Part shown: one piece after another, positions 11,321-23,719 of the stretch
Position numbering within the stretch: position 1 is the stretch's first letter
Layout: every line of letters starts with the position of its first letter
Position numbers and translations under genes: made by a program
DNA from: Ursus arctos
Lineage: Eukaryota; Chordata; Mammalia; Carnivora; Ursidae
NCBI RefSeq assembly: GCF_023065955.2
Contig: NW_026622897.1
Coordinates: 4,221,001-4,285,000, forward strand
DNA length: 64,000 bases
Reading direction: 5' to 3'
The notes under the pieces: model-generated
What the model saw: the letters and a program-made list of their open reading frames with translations, nothing else
Database searches by the model: none
Told to the model about the DNA's origin: nothing

Positions 11321-11944
11321 TTAAGCATTATGACAATGATGATGATGTGGCCGCGCTAGAGACACACTACAAATAAGAAATGATAACGCAGTTATGTGGA
11401 AGAAATTATGATGAGAATACATTTCGCGAAGCTGTATTGAATAGGCATGGGATAGGGGTTACAAATACATCCCTTTATTCACTGGAGCATTTTCAGTAAC
11501 AGTAAAAAAATAGAAAACAACTTCAATGTAATAGATTTCTACTTAAATGAGTTATCTCCCATCAATTAAAAAAAAAAAAAGTTTCACAAATCACACAAAA
11601 TGTTACCATAATTAAAATATCACAATGAAGGCTGACTTGGCATTAGCGAAATTTCTCAGACACACATACTCAGTATTTGTCTTTGTAAACATCGCCAGGA
11701 ACGTGAACCATGTGTAAGAATTCCTTGTCAAGATAATAGCATTCAACTGCAGAAGCGTGCCGTGGAGGCTGTTTATGACAGTGGAAAGCACAGGAGGTGT
11801 TGGCATACTGCAAGGGAAATGTTCCAAGGTGAATGAAGGCAAGTTCCAAGGCCCAGAGAGAGGAGAGAGCATAGCACGTTGAGGGTACTCAAGAAGGTCC
11901 AGACTGATCACAGCGAGAGCAAAAGGGTCTAGTCAGGTCAAGGC

Positions 11945-12180
11945 AATGCAAGTGAGTCATGACCAATGGAATGTGAGCCTAGCCATGTGATTCTCCTGTC
12001 TTCCCTCTCCTGTCCCCTCTGTAACCATGGAGGACACATGTCCAAGATGGTGGAATAAGAAGAAGGAGCCTGGGTTTCAAAGGCTCTTTTGCAACCCAGC
12101 ATTAGATACCTAACCCGCCCCCAGACCTATGATGAGAGCAAGAAATCAATCTTCACTGTGTCAAGGGAGTGGAATTTGAA
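11945..12180 (+). repeat. Old interspersed repeat, family not assigned
   Basis: GTCATGACCAATGGAATGTGAGC, CCAAGATGGTGGAATAAGAAG, AAGGAGCCTGGGTTTC and AGCAAGAAATCAATC...TCACTGTGTCAAG have the order of a common mammalian repeat ('GACCAATGGGATGTGAGC...AAGGAGCCTGGGTCCCTG...AGAAATAAAC...TGTGTTAAGCC'). The copy at 56630-56920 shares part of this pattern. Confidence 0.5.
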
Positions 12181-13029
12181 GATTGTCACAGTGTTATTTA
12201 CATTGACTAATGCACCAGGTCTTGGTAAAAGATCACTTTCCCCCATCTCCACTCTGTCTAGAGTTATACCACCTCCATTCCATGACCTTAGAGAAAAACC
12301 AGGTTTTATTCACTATAAGTCTAGTTAATATCACTCTCTCTTTAAGGTTCTATGCCATCAGTGAATTATAAGAGTCCCAAAATTAATACATAGTTCAATC
12401 TATAATTCTGAATCTAAAGCTTTCCGTAAAGAACATATGGTTAGTTTTATGCTCACCCAACATGAATCATAACTTGCTATCAATTTTTTATCTCTTTGAA
12501 ACTAGATCACAAGTGTATCTTTCATTCCAGTGAGATGATAGCAAAGCCTTTCAAGTATACTATGAATGACTGAAATGAGTTCTTAGGTCTAAATGTTAAC
12601 AGTATATAAATTAATACATTGTCTGGGAGACACTGAGGGGTAGTTCCCTGAAAAATAAAAATCTCCAGGACAAATCACAGATTGGAGACATTATTTCTTT
12701 TTACTGTTTATTTTTAAATCTAAATTTATTCTCTGATTTCATTTTACAGTTATCCAGTTAATATGAGCAAGTGTAAGAATGGGAAAAGAAGAAAGCTAAA
12801 TGCTGTGGCCAAGGTCTGTGGCTAGGGAAACACAGAGGTGGGACTAGAATATGGGTGTCCTTGTATTGGCCATGCCTTTTCCCTGCATCTTTCAAAAGTA
12901 GGACTTCAAAAAATTGCGTGTTTCCAAGTGTTGTGGGAAACCCTCAGGAAAATCGCCTTTTCAAGGCCCAAGCGTCTCTGCATGGTCAGGTAATGTTTGT
13001 GCAAATGTCTTTCTTCTCTCGGGAAATAG

Positions 13030-13175
13030 ATGGCACAGCCAAAATGTGGCTCCGCATCTTTAAAATGGCAATAATGGATGAACCTCTGTAATAGGATTGC
13101 TATTCCGATACACATTGGCCAATAATTACAAAATACCCAGAATAGTCACTGGCATATAACGGACATTTTATATAT
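13030..13175 (+). repeat. MIR tail-like fragment (weak)
   Basis: CATCTTTAAAATGGCAATAATG...CCTCTGTAATAGGATTG...CAGAATAGTCACTGGCATATAACGG loosely follows the MIR core and tail. Confidence 0.45.
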
Positions 13176-13296
13176 CTGTTAAAGAAAAACCTCCCGGCTC
13201 ATACTAGGCTATCAGCAGTTCAGGATCCCTTTTGCTTGTCATCTCCTATTGTTGTACACACGGTGAAGCTTTAATTACAATGAATTACTGATCGCA

Positions 13297-13692
13297 TTGG
13301 TTTCTGGGGGCTACCATAACACAGTAGTGCAAATGTGAGTGGCTTGAACAACAGAAGTTGGGTGTCTCAGAGTTCTGGGAGCCAGAAGTCCAAGATCAAG
13401 GCCCTGCTACTCTAAATGCCTCTCTCCTAGCTTCTGGTAGAGTCTTGGCCTATGGCAGCATGACCCTCATCCTTGAGTGGTATTTCCCTTCCCTGTGTGT
13501 ATGTCCATCTCTGTGTCCAGACTGTTCCGTGTTTCTGAGCACATCATACTGGATTAAGGCTACCCTAATGACTTCATTTTAACTCAATTACTTCTGTAAG
13601 GACTCTATCTCCAAATACGGTCACATTCTGAGGTACTGGGGGTGAGGCCTCTAACACCTCTATTCTGGAGGACACAATTTAACTAGAACACC
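13297..13692 (-). repeat. MaLR LTR (MLT1/MST-type, antisense)
   Basis: Read in reverse: GGGCTACCATAACACAGTAG, GTTCTGGGAGCCAGAAGTCCAAGATCAAG (motif split), CACATCATACTGGATTAAGG, CTATCTCCAAATACGGTCACATTC and GAGGACACAATTTAACTAGAACAC. Near full length, about 395 bp. Confidence 0.85.
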
Positions 13693-13879
13693 AACTTTCT
13701 AAGCAATCTGTTCACCTGACCAGGGGAGCGTTCCAGCCGTGACACATGAGACCAGGTTCTATGGTTCATTAGCAAAGTGCTCAGAACCAGTACCATCTAC
13801 CCGTCTGTTATTTTAGCCCCACCCTGCAATGTTTATTGTTCTCCCTGGCCCTTACCATCCTACCATACGATCTTCTTAC

Positions 13880-14035
13880 TCTTCCTTGTTTGTGTCTGTC
13901 CTGATAATAGAATGCAAGATCTGTAAGTATAGAGACCTCTAATTGTACCTTCCTGTGCTTTCTACTGTATGGAATAGTACGTGCCATAAAGTGGACAATC
14001 TACAAATACTAATAAAATTATTAAATAAATTGATA
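13880..14035 (+). repeat. L2 LINE 3' end
   Basis: GATAATAGAATGCAAGATCTG...ATAGAGACC, GCTTTCTACTGTATGG, then AATAGTACGTGCCATAAAGTGG...ATAAAATTATTAAATAAAT fits the degenerate L2 terminus. Confidence 0.65.
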
Positions 14036-15438
14036 TGAAAGGAATCATGCATAAATGGATACAGATTTTATTACCTAATGGAAAAATGGACATATGACAT
14101 CTCTGGCCAGACTTCACAGGTCTCTGATTTCTTAATGGACCAATTCCCTCTTTTCCCTTCCTTTGAACATTCTAAAGCATACTAAAATAAGGCCAATAGA
14201 AATTTTAAGGAGAGTAATCCACTGGCAGTCTCCTAGTTTCCTAGGGGCCTAGTTATTTCTTCTGCAGAACGGGAACACTTCAAGTATTTTAGTAATACAA
14301 TATTTTGAGTAATATCCAAAAGGCACAAACTATCAAGAACTGGTATAGGTAACTAACCTGGGCAAATTAAAATGCCAAATTAGTGTTTGCTGGTTCTAAA
14401 ATATGCCTGTTTGTCCTATTTATATTGACCGAACTATTTCGGTAATTCCCATATTGCTACCGGGCTACAATGATCTATCATTTTGCTTCCAGCAGCAGGC
14501 CAATTTTGAGGCTCTGAAAGACTATCTTGAGAAGAAAAAAAAAGCATATCCTGGACAAAACATAATTTTTATAGTATTGCTGAGCTTTAAATAGGTGAAG
14601 TAAAGCTCCAAGGGCCTCAGCAAAAACAAAATCTATCATTTTGAGCTAAAATCTTAACCGTGAGCTACACGTGCAAACTAAGGAAAGAATAGCTTGAGGG
14701 TAAACGCCAACATCAGCACCAGGGTCTGGAGACCTAGCTTTCCATTAGCAGCGGGAATGGGGAGCTGAATCTCAGATGCTTGGATTATACCAGAGACCCT
14801 CGAAGGGGCACAAGGGGTCCCGGGTCTGCAACGCCCCCACAGTCCCTGTGGAAACACACAAACCTTCTCTCATATGGAACACACATTGCATTCAGGCTCC
14901 AAATTCTTCTTCACAATAAAATAATGTCAAACAGAAGATAACAGTCAACAATCACAAAATGTTCAAGGAAACTAACCACTAGAAATGAGGCTCAGAAGAA
15001 ATGAAAAAAAAAAACAGATTTAGACCACCCAGGACATCAGATACTGAGGTCTCAGACTTAATATTACAAAACAGGTATGAAATGTTTACAGAAATAGAGG
15101 GTAGCATGACAAACATGCGGTGAGAGAAGACCAAAACTGATGAGGAAGGTTTAAAAAAAGAAGAAAATAGAAGGTTTATAATTGAAAAATGTAATGGTTG
15201 AAACTGAAACAAAACCAAAGGGCAGATGGGTTAAAGACAGTATAAGACGCCACCCCCAAAATACTGGTGAACTAGACTGGGAACACAGGTCTGAAAATCC
15301 TGTGATACGTCACACAGAGAGACAAAAAGGTAAGAAATAGGGAAAACAGATCAAGTGATAGGTAATAAAAATTGTGAAAAATCTAACCTAATTCTAACCA
15401 GAGTACCTGGGGCGAGAGAATAGATAAAAAGAAATAAA

Positions 15439-15989
15439 TTGTCCACAATAGCTAAATTGTGGAAGGAGCCAAGATGCCCTTCAAGAGATGACTGGATTAA
15501 GAAGATGTGGTCCATATATACAATGGAATATTACACAGCTATGAAAAAGAACGATTTCTCAACATTTGCTGCAACATGGACGGCACTGGAGGAGATAATG
15601 CTAAGTGAAATAAGTCAAGCAGAGAAAGACAATGATCATATGGTTTCTCTCATCTGTGGAACATAGAACTAGGAAGATCGTAGGAGGAGAAAGGGATAAA
15701 GAAAGGGGGGGTAATCAGAAGGGGGAATGAAGCATGAGAGACTATGGACTCTGAGAAACAAACTGTGGGCTTCAGAGGGGAGGGGGGTGGGGGAATGGGA
15801 TAGGCTGGTGATGGGTAGTAAGGAGGGCACGTATTGCATGGTGCACTGGGTGTTATACGCAACTGATGAATCATCGAACTTTACATCAGAAACCAGGGAT
15901 GTACTGTATGGTGACTAACATAATATAATAAAAAATATTATTATAAAAAGACTAAAAAAAATATTGAGTTTTAACCAAAAAAAAAAAAA
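15439..15989 (+). mobile_element. Young carnivore L1 3' end, 5'-truncated
   Basis: The insertion carries the last codons of ORF2 (STIAKLWKEPRCPSRDDW, then [36 protein letters not shown]), a stop at 15664-15666 and a G-rich 3' UTR (GGGGTAATCAGAAGGGGGAATG; AGGGATGTACTGTATGGTGAC), then an A-rich tail. Target-site duplication AAAAAGAAATAAA (15426-15438) / AAAAGGAAATAAA (15986-15998). It is nearly the same sequence as the end of the L1 at 40492-41645, so this subfamily was active fairly recently. Family knowledge: L1 ORF2 encodes endonuclease and reverse transcriptase; neither domain is present here, so this copy cannot move by itself. Confidence 0.92.
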
Positions 15990-16814
15990 GGAAATAAAGG
16001 TAATATTTGTAGCACTAATGATCATGAATGTTTCTGAAAACACAATATCTACCAGGAAATAGAAATAGGTGAAAATCCAGAACTAGACACTTGTAATGAA
16101 CCTGCAGGATACCCAGCTTTGACAAAGATCCTGGAAGTAAATGGAAAAGATAATCTGCACATGACAGACGCACAACAGACAGGAGCCAGAGACAATATAA
16201 TAATGTTTCGGATGGACTGAGACACTAACTGCCGTCCCAGAATGGTGCACTCAGAAAAAGCTACATTTTAAAAATGCTAATGAGATAAACATAAGCCAAC
16301 CACATTTATGAACAATAAACTGACACACACAAAAAATAGATTATTGGGAAAAAAAGGAAAACAAACCCAGAAGGATGGTCTACGATGGAAAAACAGATGG
16401 TGAACAAAAAGGAGGTAAATCTAAAGAAATACTGTCTATGAAATAGGACATGAAATGTTTATAGAAATTGTAGTATGCTTTTTTTTTTTTTACAAGCACC
16501 CAAGATGTTGTGTGTGTGTTTTTTTTCTTACTAGTTAAGCTTAAGAAACAATGATGTAATGGAAAATGTTTTAAAAACCATAGAGAGGTAATAAAAAAAA
16601 AAGATAAAATAGTATGAATGAGAAACATAGAGTGAAAAATCAGGGCATGTAAATTCACAGTCACTGCTACCTTGCAATTCTTTCTTGTAAAATAAATAGT
16701 ATATAAATAAATAATCCCCAGAGCATTCTCAGTTTCTTCCTAAGAAAACTACTTCTGTTATTTCTGTTGAATAGTTAAGTTTTTGGTCATTTGCCTGTTG
16801 CGGAACATGCAATC

Positions 16815-17300
16815 TAGACACCATGCCAAGCCTTCTCGGGTTCCAATCTCACTGCACACTTCGCATCCTTACTTCCACTAGGCTCCTGACAAAACCAAAC
16901 CACTCTGTTCTAAGCACATATGCTACGCTAATACTTCATGTGCAGACAGAAATATGCTTTTCTCCGGTCCTACCATGGCTCAGTCCTATCCTTTCTGAGA
17001 GATGCTTTCCAAATGTCACTTCCTTTAAGAAATCATTCCTGACCTCCAACCCTACCTTCTCAGGTAGAAACCACCTCTCTTACCTCAGAAGCGGCATAGT
17101 TTCGCCCAAGCTTCTCTTTTGGGACTTAGCTCATTCTCTCTTAATGATGGTTCTTCACGTCTCATCTCCCTAGTAGACTCCATGCTTGTTGAAAACAAGA
17201 TATGTTTAAGAGTAAACTTTAAAAATAGAGCCTAGCATGTGACTTTACATAGAGTAGGGTTTCAACATTTGTGGAATGAATAGATGCGTGAATGTAGGAA
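16815..17300 (+). repeat. L2 LINE 3' region
   Basis: A long L2-like order: CTTCTCGGGTTCCAATCTCAC, CATGGCTCAGTCC, TCCAAATGTCACTTCCTTTAAG, AATCATTCCTGACC, GTAGACTCCATGCTTG and the terminus TTTGTGGAATGAATAG...GTGAATG. An open frame of 116 codons inside it reads Ser/Leu-rich and looks accidental. Confidence 0.85.
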
Positions 17301-17679
17301 ATGGAAAACATCTCTAAAACAAGTAAAATTTCACAAATAATATGAGAGGGATCAATCACTTGCAAACTATATAGATTGTGTATAACCGTGTATAATCATA
17401 TATCCATATTTATATTTAGCTAATAACGAATGGGTCAATAAGAGTCCATCTTTATAAGCAAACAGAAAGCCTGAGCAAATGGTCCAACCTATTATAAACT
17501 ATAGTATTAGAGAAATCCCACATTTGGCAAGATCAGAGCCTATTATACACAACTTTTCCTGTGCTCTTCATGATGTGAAAAACATCTGCCTTAAAATAAT
17601 TTAAAACGAGCTACTGAATCCACAAGGCTTGAAAAATACAACACCATAAGCTGGTTAAGAAATCATTTCTTCTGTGGAG

Positions 17680-17985
17680 AAATGGAGACCATCGTACATT
17701 GCTAGTGGGAATGTGAAATGGCGCAGCCACCATGGAAAACAACCGGGCAGTTTTCCAAACGCTTTAGTAGAGTTACTTATGACCCAGCGATTCTACTCCT
17801 AGGCATAGACCCAAGAGAACAGAAAACATGTCCACACAAAAGCCTGTACACAAATGTTCACAGCAGCATTATTGATCACCGTCAAAAAGTGGAAACCACA
17901 CAAATGTCCATCAACTGGAGAATGGATAAACAGAATGAGGTCTAACCATACGATGGAATATTATTCAGCCAAAAAAGGAACAAAG
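17680..17985 (+). repeat. Old L1 (L1M-type) ORF2 3' part, left half
   Basis: GAGACCATCGTACATTGCTAG, GTTACTTATGACCCAGCGATTC, ACTCCTAGGCATAGACCC, ATGTCCATCAACTGGAGAATG and GATGGAATATTATTCAGCC are classic L1 ORF2 end text. A CanSINE interrupts it; the sequence resumes at 18164. Confidence 0.92.
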
Positions 17986-18152
17986 GGGTGCTTGGGTGGC
18001 TCAGTCAGTTGAGTGTATGCCTTCAGCTCGGTCACAATCCCAGGGTCCTGGGATCGAGTCCCGCATCGGGCTCCTTGCTCAGTGGAGAGTCTGCTTCTCC
18101 CTCTCCCTCTGCTGCTCCCCCTGCTTGTGTGCTCTCTGATGAATAAATGAAT
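17986..18152 (+). mobile_element. CanSINE nested in old L1
   Basis: GGGTGCTTGGGTGGCTCAGTCAG (head), GATCGAGTCCCGCATCGGG, CTTCTCCCTCTCCCTCTGCTGC and AATAAATGAAT. It is flanked by an exact 11-base duplication AAGGAACAAAG at 17975-17985 and 18153-18163. The L1 text joins without loss when the SINE and one duplication are removed. Confidence 0.97.
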
Positions 18153-18163
18153 AAGGAACAAAG

Positions 18164-18440
18164 CACGGATACCTACTACAACATGAATGAACCTCAAAAA
18201 CATTAAGCTGACCAGAGAAACCAGGCACAAAAGGCCACATATTGTATAAATCCCTTTATGTGAAATATCCAGAAGAAGAAAATCTATAGCGCTGGAAAGT
18301 AGATTCATGGTTCCCAGGTGCTGGGTAGCATTGGGAATTGATTTTAGAAGGCAAGAAGGACCTTTCTGGGGTAAAAGGAATGTTGTGAAACTAGATTTTG
18401 CTGGTGTTTCATAACCTTGCAAATAAATTTAAAATCACTG
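18164..18440 (+). repeat. Old L1 3' part, right half
   Basis: ACTACAACATGAATGAACC, AGAAACCAGGCACAAAAGGCC, ACATATTGTATAAATCCC and TGAAATATCCAGAAG, continuing the L1 3' end cut by the CanSINE at 17986. Confidence 0.9.
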
Positions 18441-18446
18441 AATGTG

Positions 18447-18497
18447 AAGAAGAAGGAAGAAGAAGAGGAAGAAGAAGAGGAGGAGGAGGGGAAGGTC
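18447..18497 (+). repeat. (GAA)n/(GGA)n simple repeat
   Basis: GAAGAAGGAAGAAGAAGAGG-type purine tract, at the 3' end of the old L1 and probably grown from its tail. Confidence 0.9.
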
Positions 18498-19769
18498 ACT
18501 CCTTCAATCATATCCATCCATGTATAGATTCATAGGTCTGAGAATAATATATTACCTCTCGTTGGCACCAACGGCAGTCTTGGTATTGAAAGAAATAAAG
18601 TGTTACTGATTGCCTTATGTATTTTCCTGTGTCGGGATCCATCAGGACTACTCTCGTGGTAAAAGAAAACACTTGGAAAAGTGAGAGAGAAAGATGACAG
18701 GCAGGATCTGCAACACTTTTGATAATGTTCTTAGGAGGGATTTTTACAATAAGTATTTCTATGAAATAATAGTGTCTGAACAGATGATTCTAGCACAAGA
18801 GAGACTCTATGTCCTTTTCAGCTGGCTAGCATTCAGAGAAATACACACTTGCCATAAGGTATCTTCTCCAGAAGGCAAAGTGACTGCATTGCTACAGACA
18901 CATTAAGTGCCGGGGGTGGATGAAGGGCCCTGAAGGTGAGCTCTATCACCGGTCAAGAGAAGAAGAATTTTCAACAATAAGCATAAAATACACACACACA
19001 CAGGCATGAAATTTACTTGCTGTCAACCTGATTCTTTGATACTTTCCTCATCCTACTTTGGCAATAAACAATGAAACATGGTTCTCTCTTCGTAAGGCTG
19101 TTAATAAAAAACACTGCCATGCATTTCCTTTAAAAAGGTTTTATTAGGTTGATGTACAGCAAAATATGACAGAAAATTCAGAACAATTCAGCTATTTTCC
19201 TACATTAAAGGAAAAAATTAAACTTGGGGAAGGTTTTGAGGAAAATGCCTTTCTGTCCTTATTTTTCAGAAAAACTTCCAGTAGACAATGAATTCAAGTT
19301 TTAGCTGAAGTGGTAATAGTAAGTCCAATATTCTACATCATAATTTTCCATTTGATCAAGTGATTCACTAATTATAATATTTCAGTAGCTTCACATGGCT
19401 TTATGGTACCATGCTCCCTTTGCTTTCTGCTCCACATAGGAGACATTCTCTTCGGGTTGTTAAATATGGCATAATCTCTGTTCTCTCTAAGCCTTCTGAA
19501 CTTATGATCTGCTCTGGATGGAGCACCCCGCGCTGCCTTCCCTCCAGCACCCACACACGTCCTCATCTCCACTGCTTCCCTCCACTGCCCTTCACCATTA
19601 CTACCCTCCACTACCCGGCTGACTTCCTATTTCTATTTCAGATCTCAAATGCCTCAAGATGTCTTCTTTTGGATCACCAATCTAAATTAGGTGTATCTGT
19701 TATAAAGTCCCAAGGAACCCTATATTTCTCTTTTCATCGTACTTGAGCTATAACTATTATTAATCTTCC

Positions 19770-19915
19770 CAATGGGATTAGAAGTTCTATGTGGATAGGG
19801 ACCATATCATTTTTGACTCATTATTTTTGTAAAATTTAGTCACAAAGATATTGTTTGGTATTCAGCAGATGCTTAATAAATAGTGGCTGAATAAATGCAA
19901 CTGAATAAATGCAAC
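19770..19915 (+). repeat. L2 LINE 3' end
   Basis: ATGTGGATAGGGACCATATC...TATTCAGCAGATGCTTAATAAATAG...GGCTGAATAAATGC matches the L2 terminus (GTGCTCAATAAATATTTGTTGAATGAATG). The last unit is repeated (GAATAAATGCAACT twice). Confidence 0.7.
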
Positions 19916-19974
19916 TAAATATATACCATATGTATATTCTAGATGTATTTTAGCTTTTTGTTTTTAACCTATAT

Positions 19975-20060
19975 TGTAGCCTGAAGATGGGGTCCATATT
20001 TTCTACCTGAGTGTCTTTGACAGTACCTATCAAAGAGCATGCATTAAATACAGATTAACA
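19975..20060 (+). repeat. Short L2/MIR3-like fragment
   Basis: GCCTGAAGATGGGGTCCATA, TGTCTTTGACAGTACCTATC and AGCATGCATTAAATAC resemble the L2 end again, at low similarity. Confidence 0.4.
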
Positions 20061-20299
20061 TCATTCTGTTTTTTAAAAACTTTTCACAGAAGTATAAAAA
20101 TATTTTTCAAAGTGGACATTCTGCTACATCTCACTTTTTCCTAGAAAATTCTTGCTGTTTAATAGACATTTGTTTTACAATGTATAACATACAATCACTC
20201 AAATAGATATCTGTGTACAAATATATATGCAAACAAAACAAACCTTTCCATTACAATTTTACTCTATTTCCTGTTATCCTATTTATAAATCCAACCATC

Positions 20300-20800
20300 T
20301 TAGCTACTGTGTTGGCCATTCTAAATGTGTTCTCCAGAATCACTCACTAACTTTCTGCACCCTGCTCTGTGCCACAGGAGGATGAGTTATACGGACTTAT
20401 CAATTGGCTCTCCAGTTGCACTCCGGTTTCCAGTTGGGTTTGGCCAATGGTAGCCACCAGGTGAGTAAGAGAGGAGAAAAAGTATAGTTTATTTATTGTT
20501 CTGGTTTGCTCCACGCTGATGTGTGGTTTGGCGGTGGTTGTATCCTGCTGCCTAAGGCAAGAGCTCCCGTACTGGGCTCCTCCTACAGCTGAAGCTCTCC
20601 TAAGGTCCTTTTTCTTTCCTCGCTCCATCAAGATTAGGAGCCTCAGTGGTTCCCACCACTGCTAGTCCCTGGGTGCTTCACCATCTCTTACTGGTTCTCT
20701 TAACCCTGCCCACAACTCTTCTATTAGAAAGGCTTGTCAATTATCTTAGTTGAGCATGTCATTAAGTTTCTTCTGGGCCCTTGACTGATAGACTACCATA
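20300..20800 (+). repeat. Old interspersed repeat, family not assigned
   Basis: TTTCCAGTTGGGTTTGGCC...CAATGGTAGCCACCAGGTG, CTTAACCCTGCCCACAACTC, TAGAAAGGCTTGTCAATTATC and GGGCCCTTGACTGATAGAC match in order a repeat I know from other mammalian introns ('GGTTTGGCCAATGGGAGGCACCAG...GGACCCTGACTGATACAG'). I do not name it. Confidence 0.55.
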
Positions 20801-21069
20801 GCATAACGTAAAGACCATTACATAGTCCCTCCTTGAAATAATGTGGAATGGACAGAGCACTGGGCTGTTTGTGAAATCAAATACAGCTCTGCGTTCTTGA
20901 CTCCAAGACTCTAAAAAATGGCATTGCTCCCACCACTACTTGTTCTTCTTGCCCAGGGGGCTTCCAGCTAAAGACCTGTCAGTGTGGTGTTATCAAAGGG
21001 CAAAAGAGTACCATGAATCCCTGTGGATTAACTAGTCTACTAGTTAGTTTTCAAATGGAGTTCCAGGAA

Positions 21070-21245
21070 TCTCTAGAGTTGGGCTTCCCAAACTTTACTG
21101 AGAAACATATCACTGGTGTACCTATTAGAATGCAGACTCTTGATTCAGTGAGTCCAGCAGGGGCTTGAGATCTCCATTCCTAACTAGCTCCTGAGGTTCT
21201 GCGTCTCCAACCAGTGACTGCTGATGCTGCCTCCAGACCACACTC
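21070..21245 (+). repeat. MER5A-like hAT-Charlie DNA transposon
   Basis: CTTCCCAAACTTTACTGAG, CTTGATTCAGTGAGTCCAGCAGG, GAGATCTCCATTCCTAACTAG, TGACTGCTGATGCTGCC and CCAGACCACACT in the order of MER5A. Confidence 0.8.
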
Positions 21246-21439
21246 TGAATGTTAACACCCTCCAGCGTCTGTGGTCGTGCCTCTGAGTGGGTCTCAGAAG
21301 TATGGCGGAGTCTGGGAGAAAGGATTTCTTTCCCCACATCTTTACTTTCAGCTGTTTTACATATTATGATTCCATATCAGATTTCATTCCAGGGGGGAAA
21401 TGACTCTATTTCCTTAAACATTTATGAACTATTACCATA

Positions 21440-21590
21440 CTAGCTTGATGCTCACTTTGCAAGTGACGTCAAGAGGTAAGATGCTTTACTCAAAGTCATA
21501 GCTAGTTGGCGAGAGAGAGACAACTGGAATTTAGGTCCTGACACCACAGCCACTTAGTCTTACCACTCTACTGACTCTGATTTTCTTCCT
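21440..21590 (-). repeat. MIR SINE fragment (antisense)
   Basis: CAAGAGGTAAGATGCTTTACTC, AAAGTCATAGCTAGTTGG, AACTGGAATTTAGGTCCTGAC and AGTCTTACCACTCTACTG follow a reverse MIR. Confidence 0.72.
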
Positions 21591-22021
21591 TCTCTTTTTC
21601 TTATTTCTATTTTTGAATGTCACAGTACCTTAGAAATTGTGAGAAAAATCTATTCATTTTTACATGGGTTGTTGAGTCCCACCGTGATTGGACTCATCTG
21701 GGGGCAATGAGAACTTTCCAGGGAATGGGGTGTGGCACTGAGTCACCACCTTATAATCCTGCCAGAGGGCACTCAAAGTAACTACATTCTTATAAAGGTG
21801 CATGTTATTCTAGGTAATGCTGGCAAATACAAAGAAAAAACAGTGCTTATGTTTCAAATTTGGCTGACATTACTTTTCCTCTGTATTCTGGAATATGCGG
21901 ACATAAATATTTTCAGCTTCAGGTTATTCTGCTTATCTGATTCTCTAAAACTTGTGCTTTTCTGAAAATATAAGAGAGGAACAGGGAACATTTCCAAAGG
22001 GTTTCTTTCCAACTTTTACAT

Positions 22022-22064
22022 TATATATATATACATATACATATATAAATATATATATATATTT
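22022..22064. repeat. (TA)n tract
   Basis: TATATATATA broken by CATA units; low complexity and self-complementary. Confidence 0.9.
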
Positions 22065-22744
22065 ACATTAGGAATATGTGCAAAACCCAAGAAACACTTA
22101 TCACTAGAGAAATTCAATAGTTTATATTATCAATATTTATTCATAGTCATCTTCAATTTGGCCATTTTCAGTAGATACCAAAATTGAAACCTTACTCTGA
22201 TCCGAAGCCCTGACATGGCTGGTTTTATGCTTTTCACCCGCTATCTGTGACTCACTGCTTTTGATTAATATTCCTTCAAAACATTTACATTCTGCTTCTT
22301 GTGTCTCATAACCAGTATTTACAAACTTAAAATCCACTTTTCAAACCTGCGGCTAAAGCAGAAACATGAAAACCAAGCTTGGACTTTTTTGATCTTTTAT
22401 AATATCATGGCTATGTCAGAACACATTTTCAATAAACCACGTTTTGCTTACTATCTTGCCACCCAGCAAAGGCTGTAATGTCCTTCTGTGAATGGACCTA
22501 CCAGGACTGAGGTGACAGGGCTTGGTATGCTACAAAGGATAAGCGGGAGGATGTTATCCAGAATAGTAACTTAATCTTCTCTAAATAACGAAATCACAGC
22601 AATCCCTCTGCCTGAGCCTTTCAAATGAGTGAACCCTATTACATCATCTTTTCTGTTCATGGTCCTCTCTGCATTTGGAGGGACCTCCCTCAATCTCTCT
22701 GTGTCCAACTTCCACCCATCTTTCAAGCTGGAGTTTCTTCTTCT

Positions 22745-22830
22745 TCCCCCAATGGTTCTCAGTGCACATTAACATCACCTGGAGAGACAATCAAGCATCA
22801 GTGTCCAGGGTCCACGGTCCTCACCAGACC
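22745..22830 (-). repeat. MER5-like fragment (short)
   Basis: CAATGGTTCTCAGTGCACATTAACATC...ACCTGGAGAGACAATC...GTCCAGGGTCC resembles one end of a MER5-type element. Confidence 0.45.
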
Positions 22831-22889
22831 AAGGAAATGAGAAAGCAGCTCGCTCATGTTTCATGGACGCAACGTTCTCTTATTTAAAA

Positions 22890-22945
22890 GAGCCAAACAA
22901 AACAAATACAACAAACAAATAAAACAAAACAACAACAGCAAAAAC
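22890..22945. repeat. (CAAA)n-rich low-complexity tract
   Basis: ACAAAACAAATACAACAAAC and variants; A-rich simple sequence. Confidence 0.85.
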
Positions 22946-23719
22946 TTGAGGCAGATGTTTTCTCAAATACTCTCTCCATTTTCCCCGCAATAAATCAATT
23001 TCTGAGTCCTCAGGGTATCGGTCTCCCTTATCTATTGGAATGGCTTTAATATTTGACACTGGGTATTTCTTTACTTTTTACTTGAAGGAAGATAAACATA
23101 TCTAGGCCTTAGCACCAAAGAAAAATATGTTATGTGGATTGTCTTTGTTTTCCTTTAAGACTATTTATATGCTGGTTGAATTTCCCTCCCATATTGGAAG
23201 TTAGAGCACAGATTAATGTAGGTACACTTTATCTGTGTTCCCGGTGTCCAGCAGACAACTATCGGCACTTACATCTTTTCTATTAAGGAGATCTCATGCT
23301 AATCCACTAGACAGAAAAAAAGGAGAAACAGCATATTTGGGGCAGCCAGAGATACTTCTTAATGAGGTCACGGTTATGCTTAAAAGACTAGAAGGCAGAA
23401 TTAGAAAATTGCCATTGTACCATGGCCAACGTAATAATGGATTCAGGCGAGCATCATTAATGAATATTAAATCCACTGAGTGAAAGTTTGTTGGAGAACA
23501 GGATGTGTTCACATGGTGCAGTGTCACCCCACAAATAACGTGTTAATTACCAAGTATAAGTTACCTTTACAATGGAGAGATCCAGCAGCCAAAACCTTAA
23601 CCAAGTGATCTAAGTTAACATTACAAAGAATGGGATAAACTGATATATGTGCTTCTTGGTGTGATACAACAGGAGGTATACAATATTGCCAAACCAATAT
23701 CCTTGCCAAAAAACTTTAA

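Noticed and set aside
16823..17173. A 116-codon ORF
   Set aside because: It is within an L2 3' region and has no independent gene features.
17961..18422. A 153-codon minus-strand ORF
   Set aside because: It runs through antisense L1, the CanSINE and L1 again, so it is a product of nested repeats.
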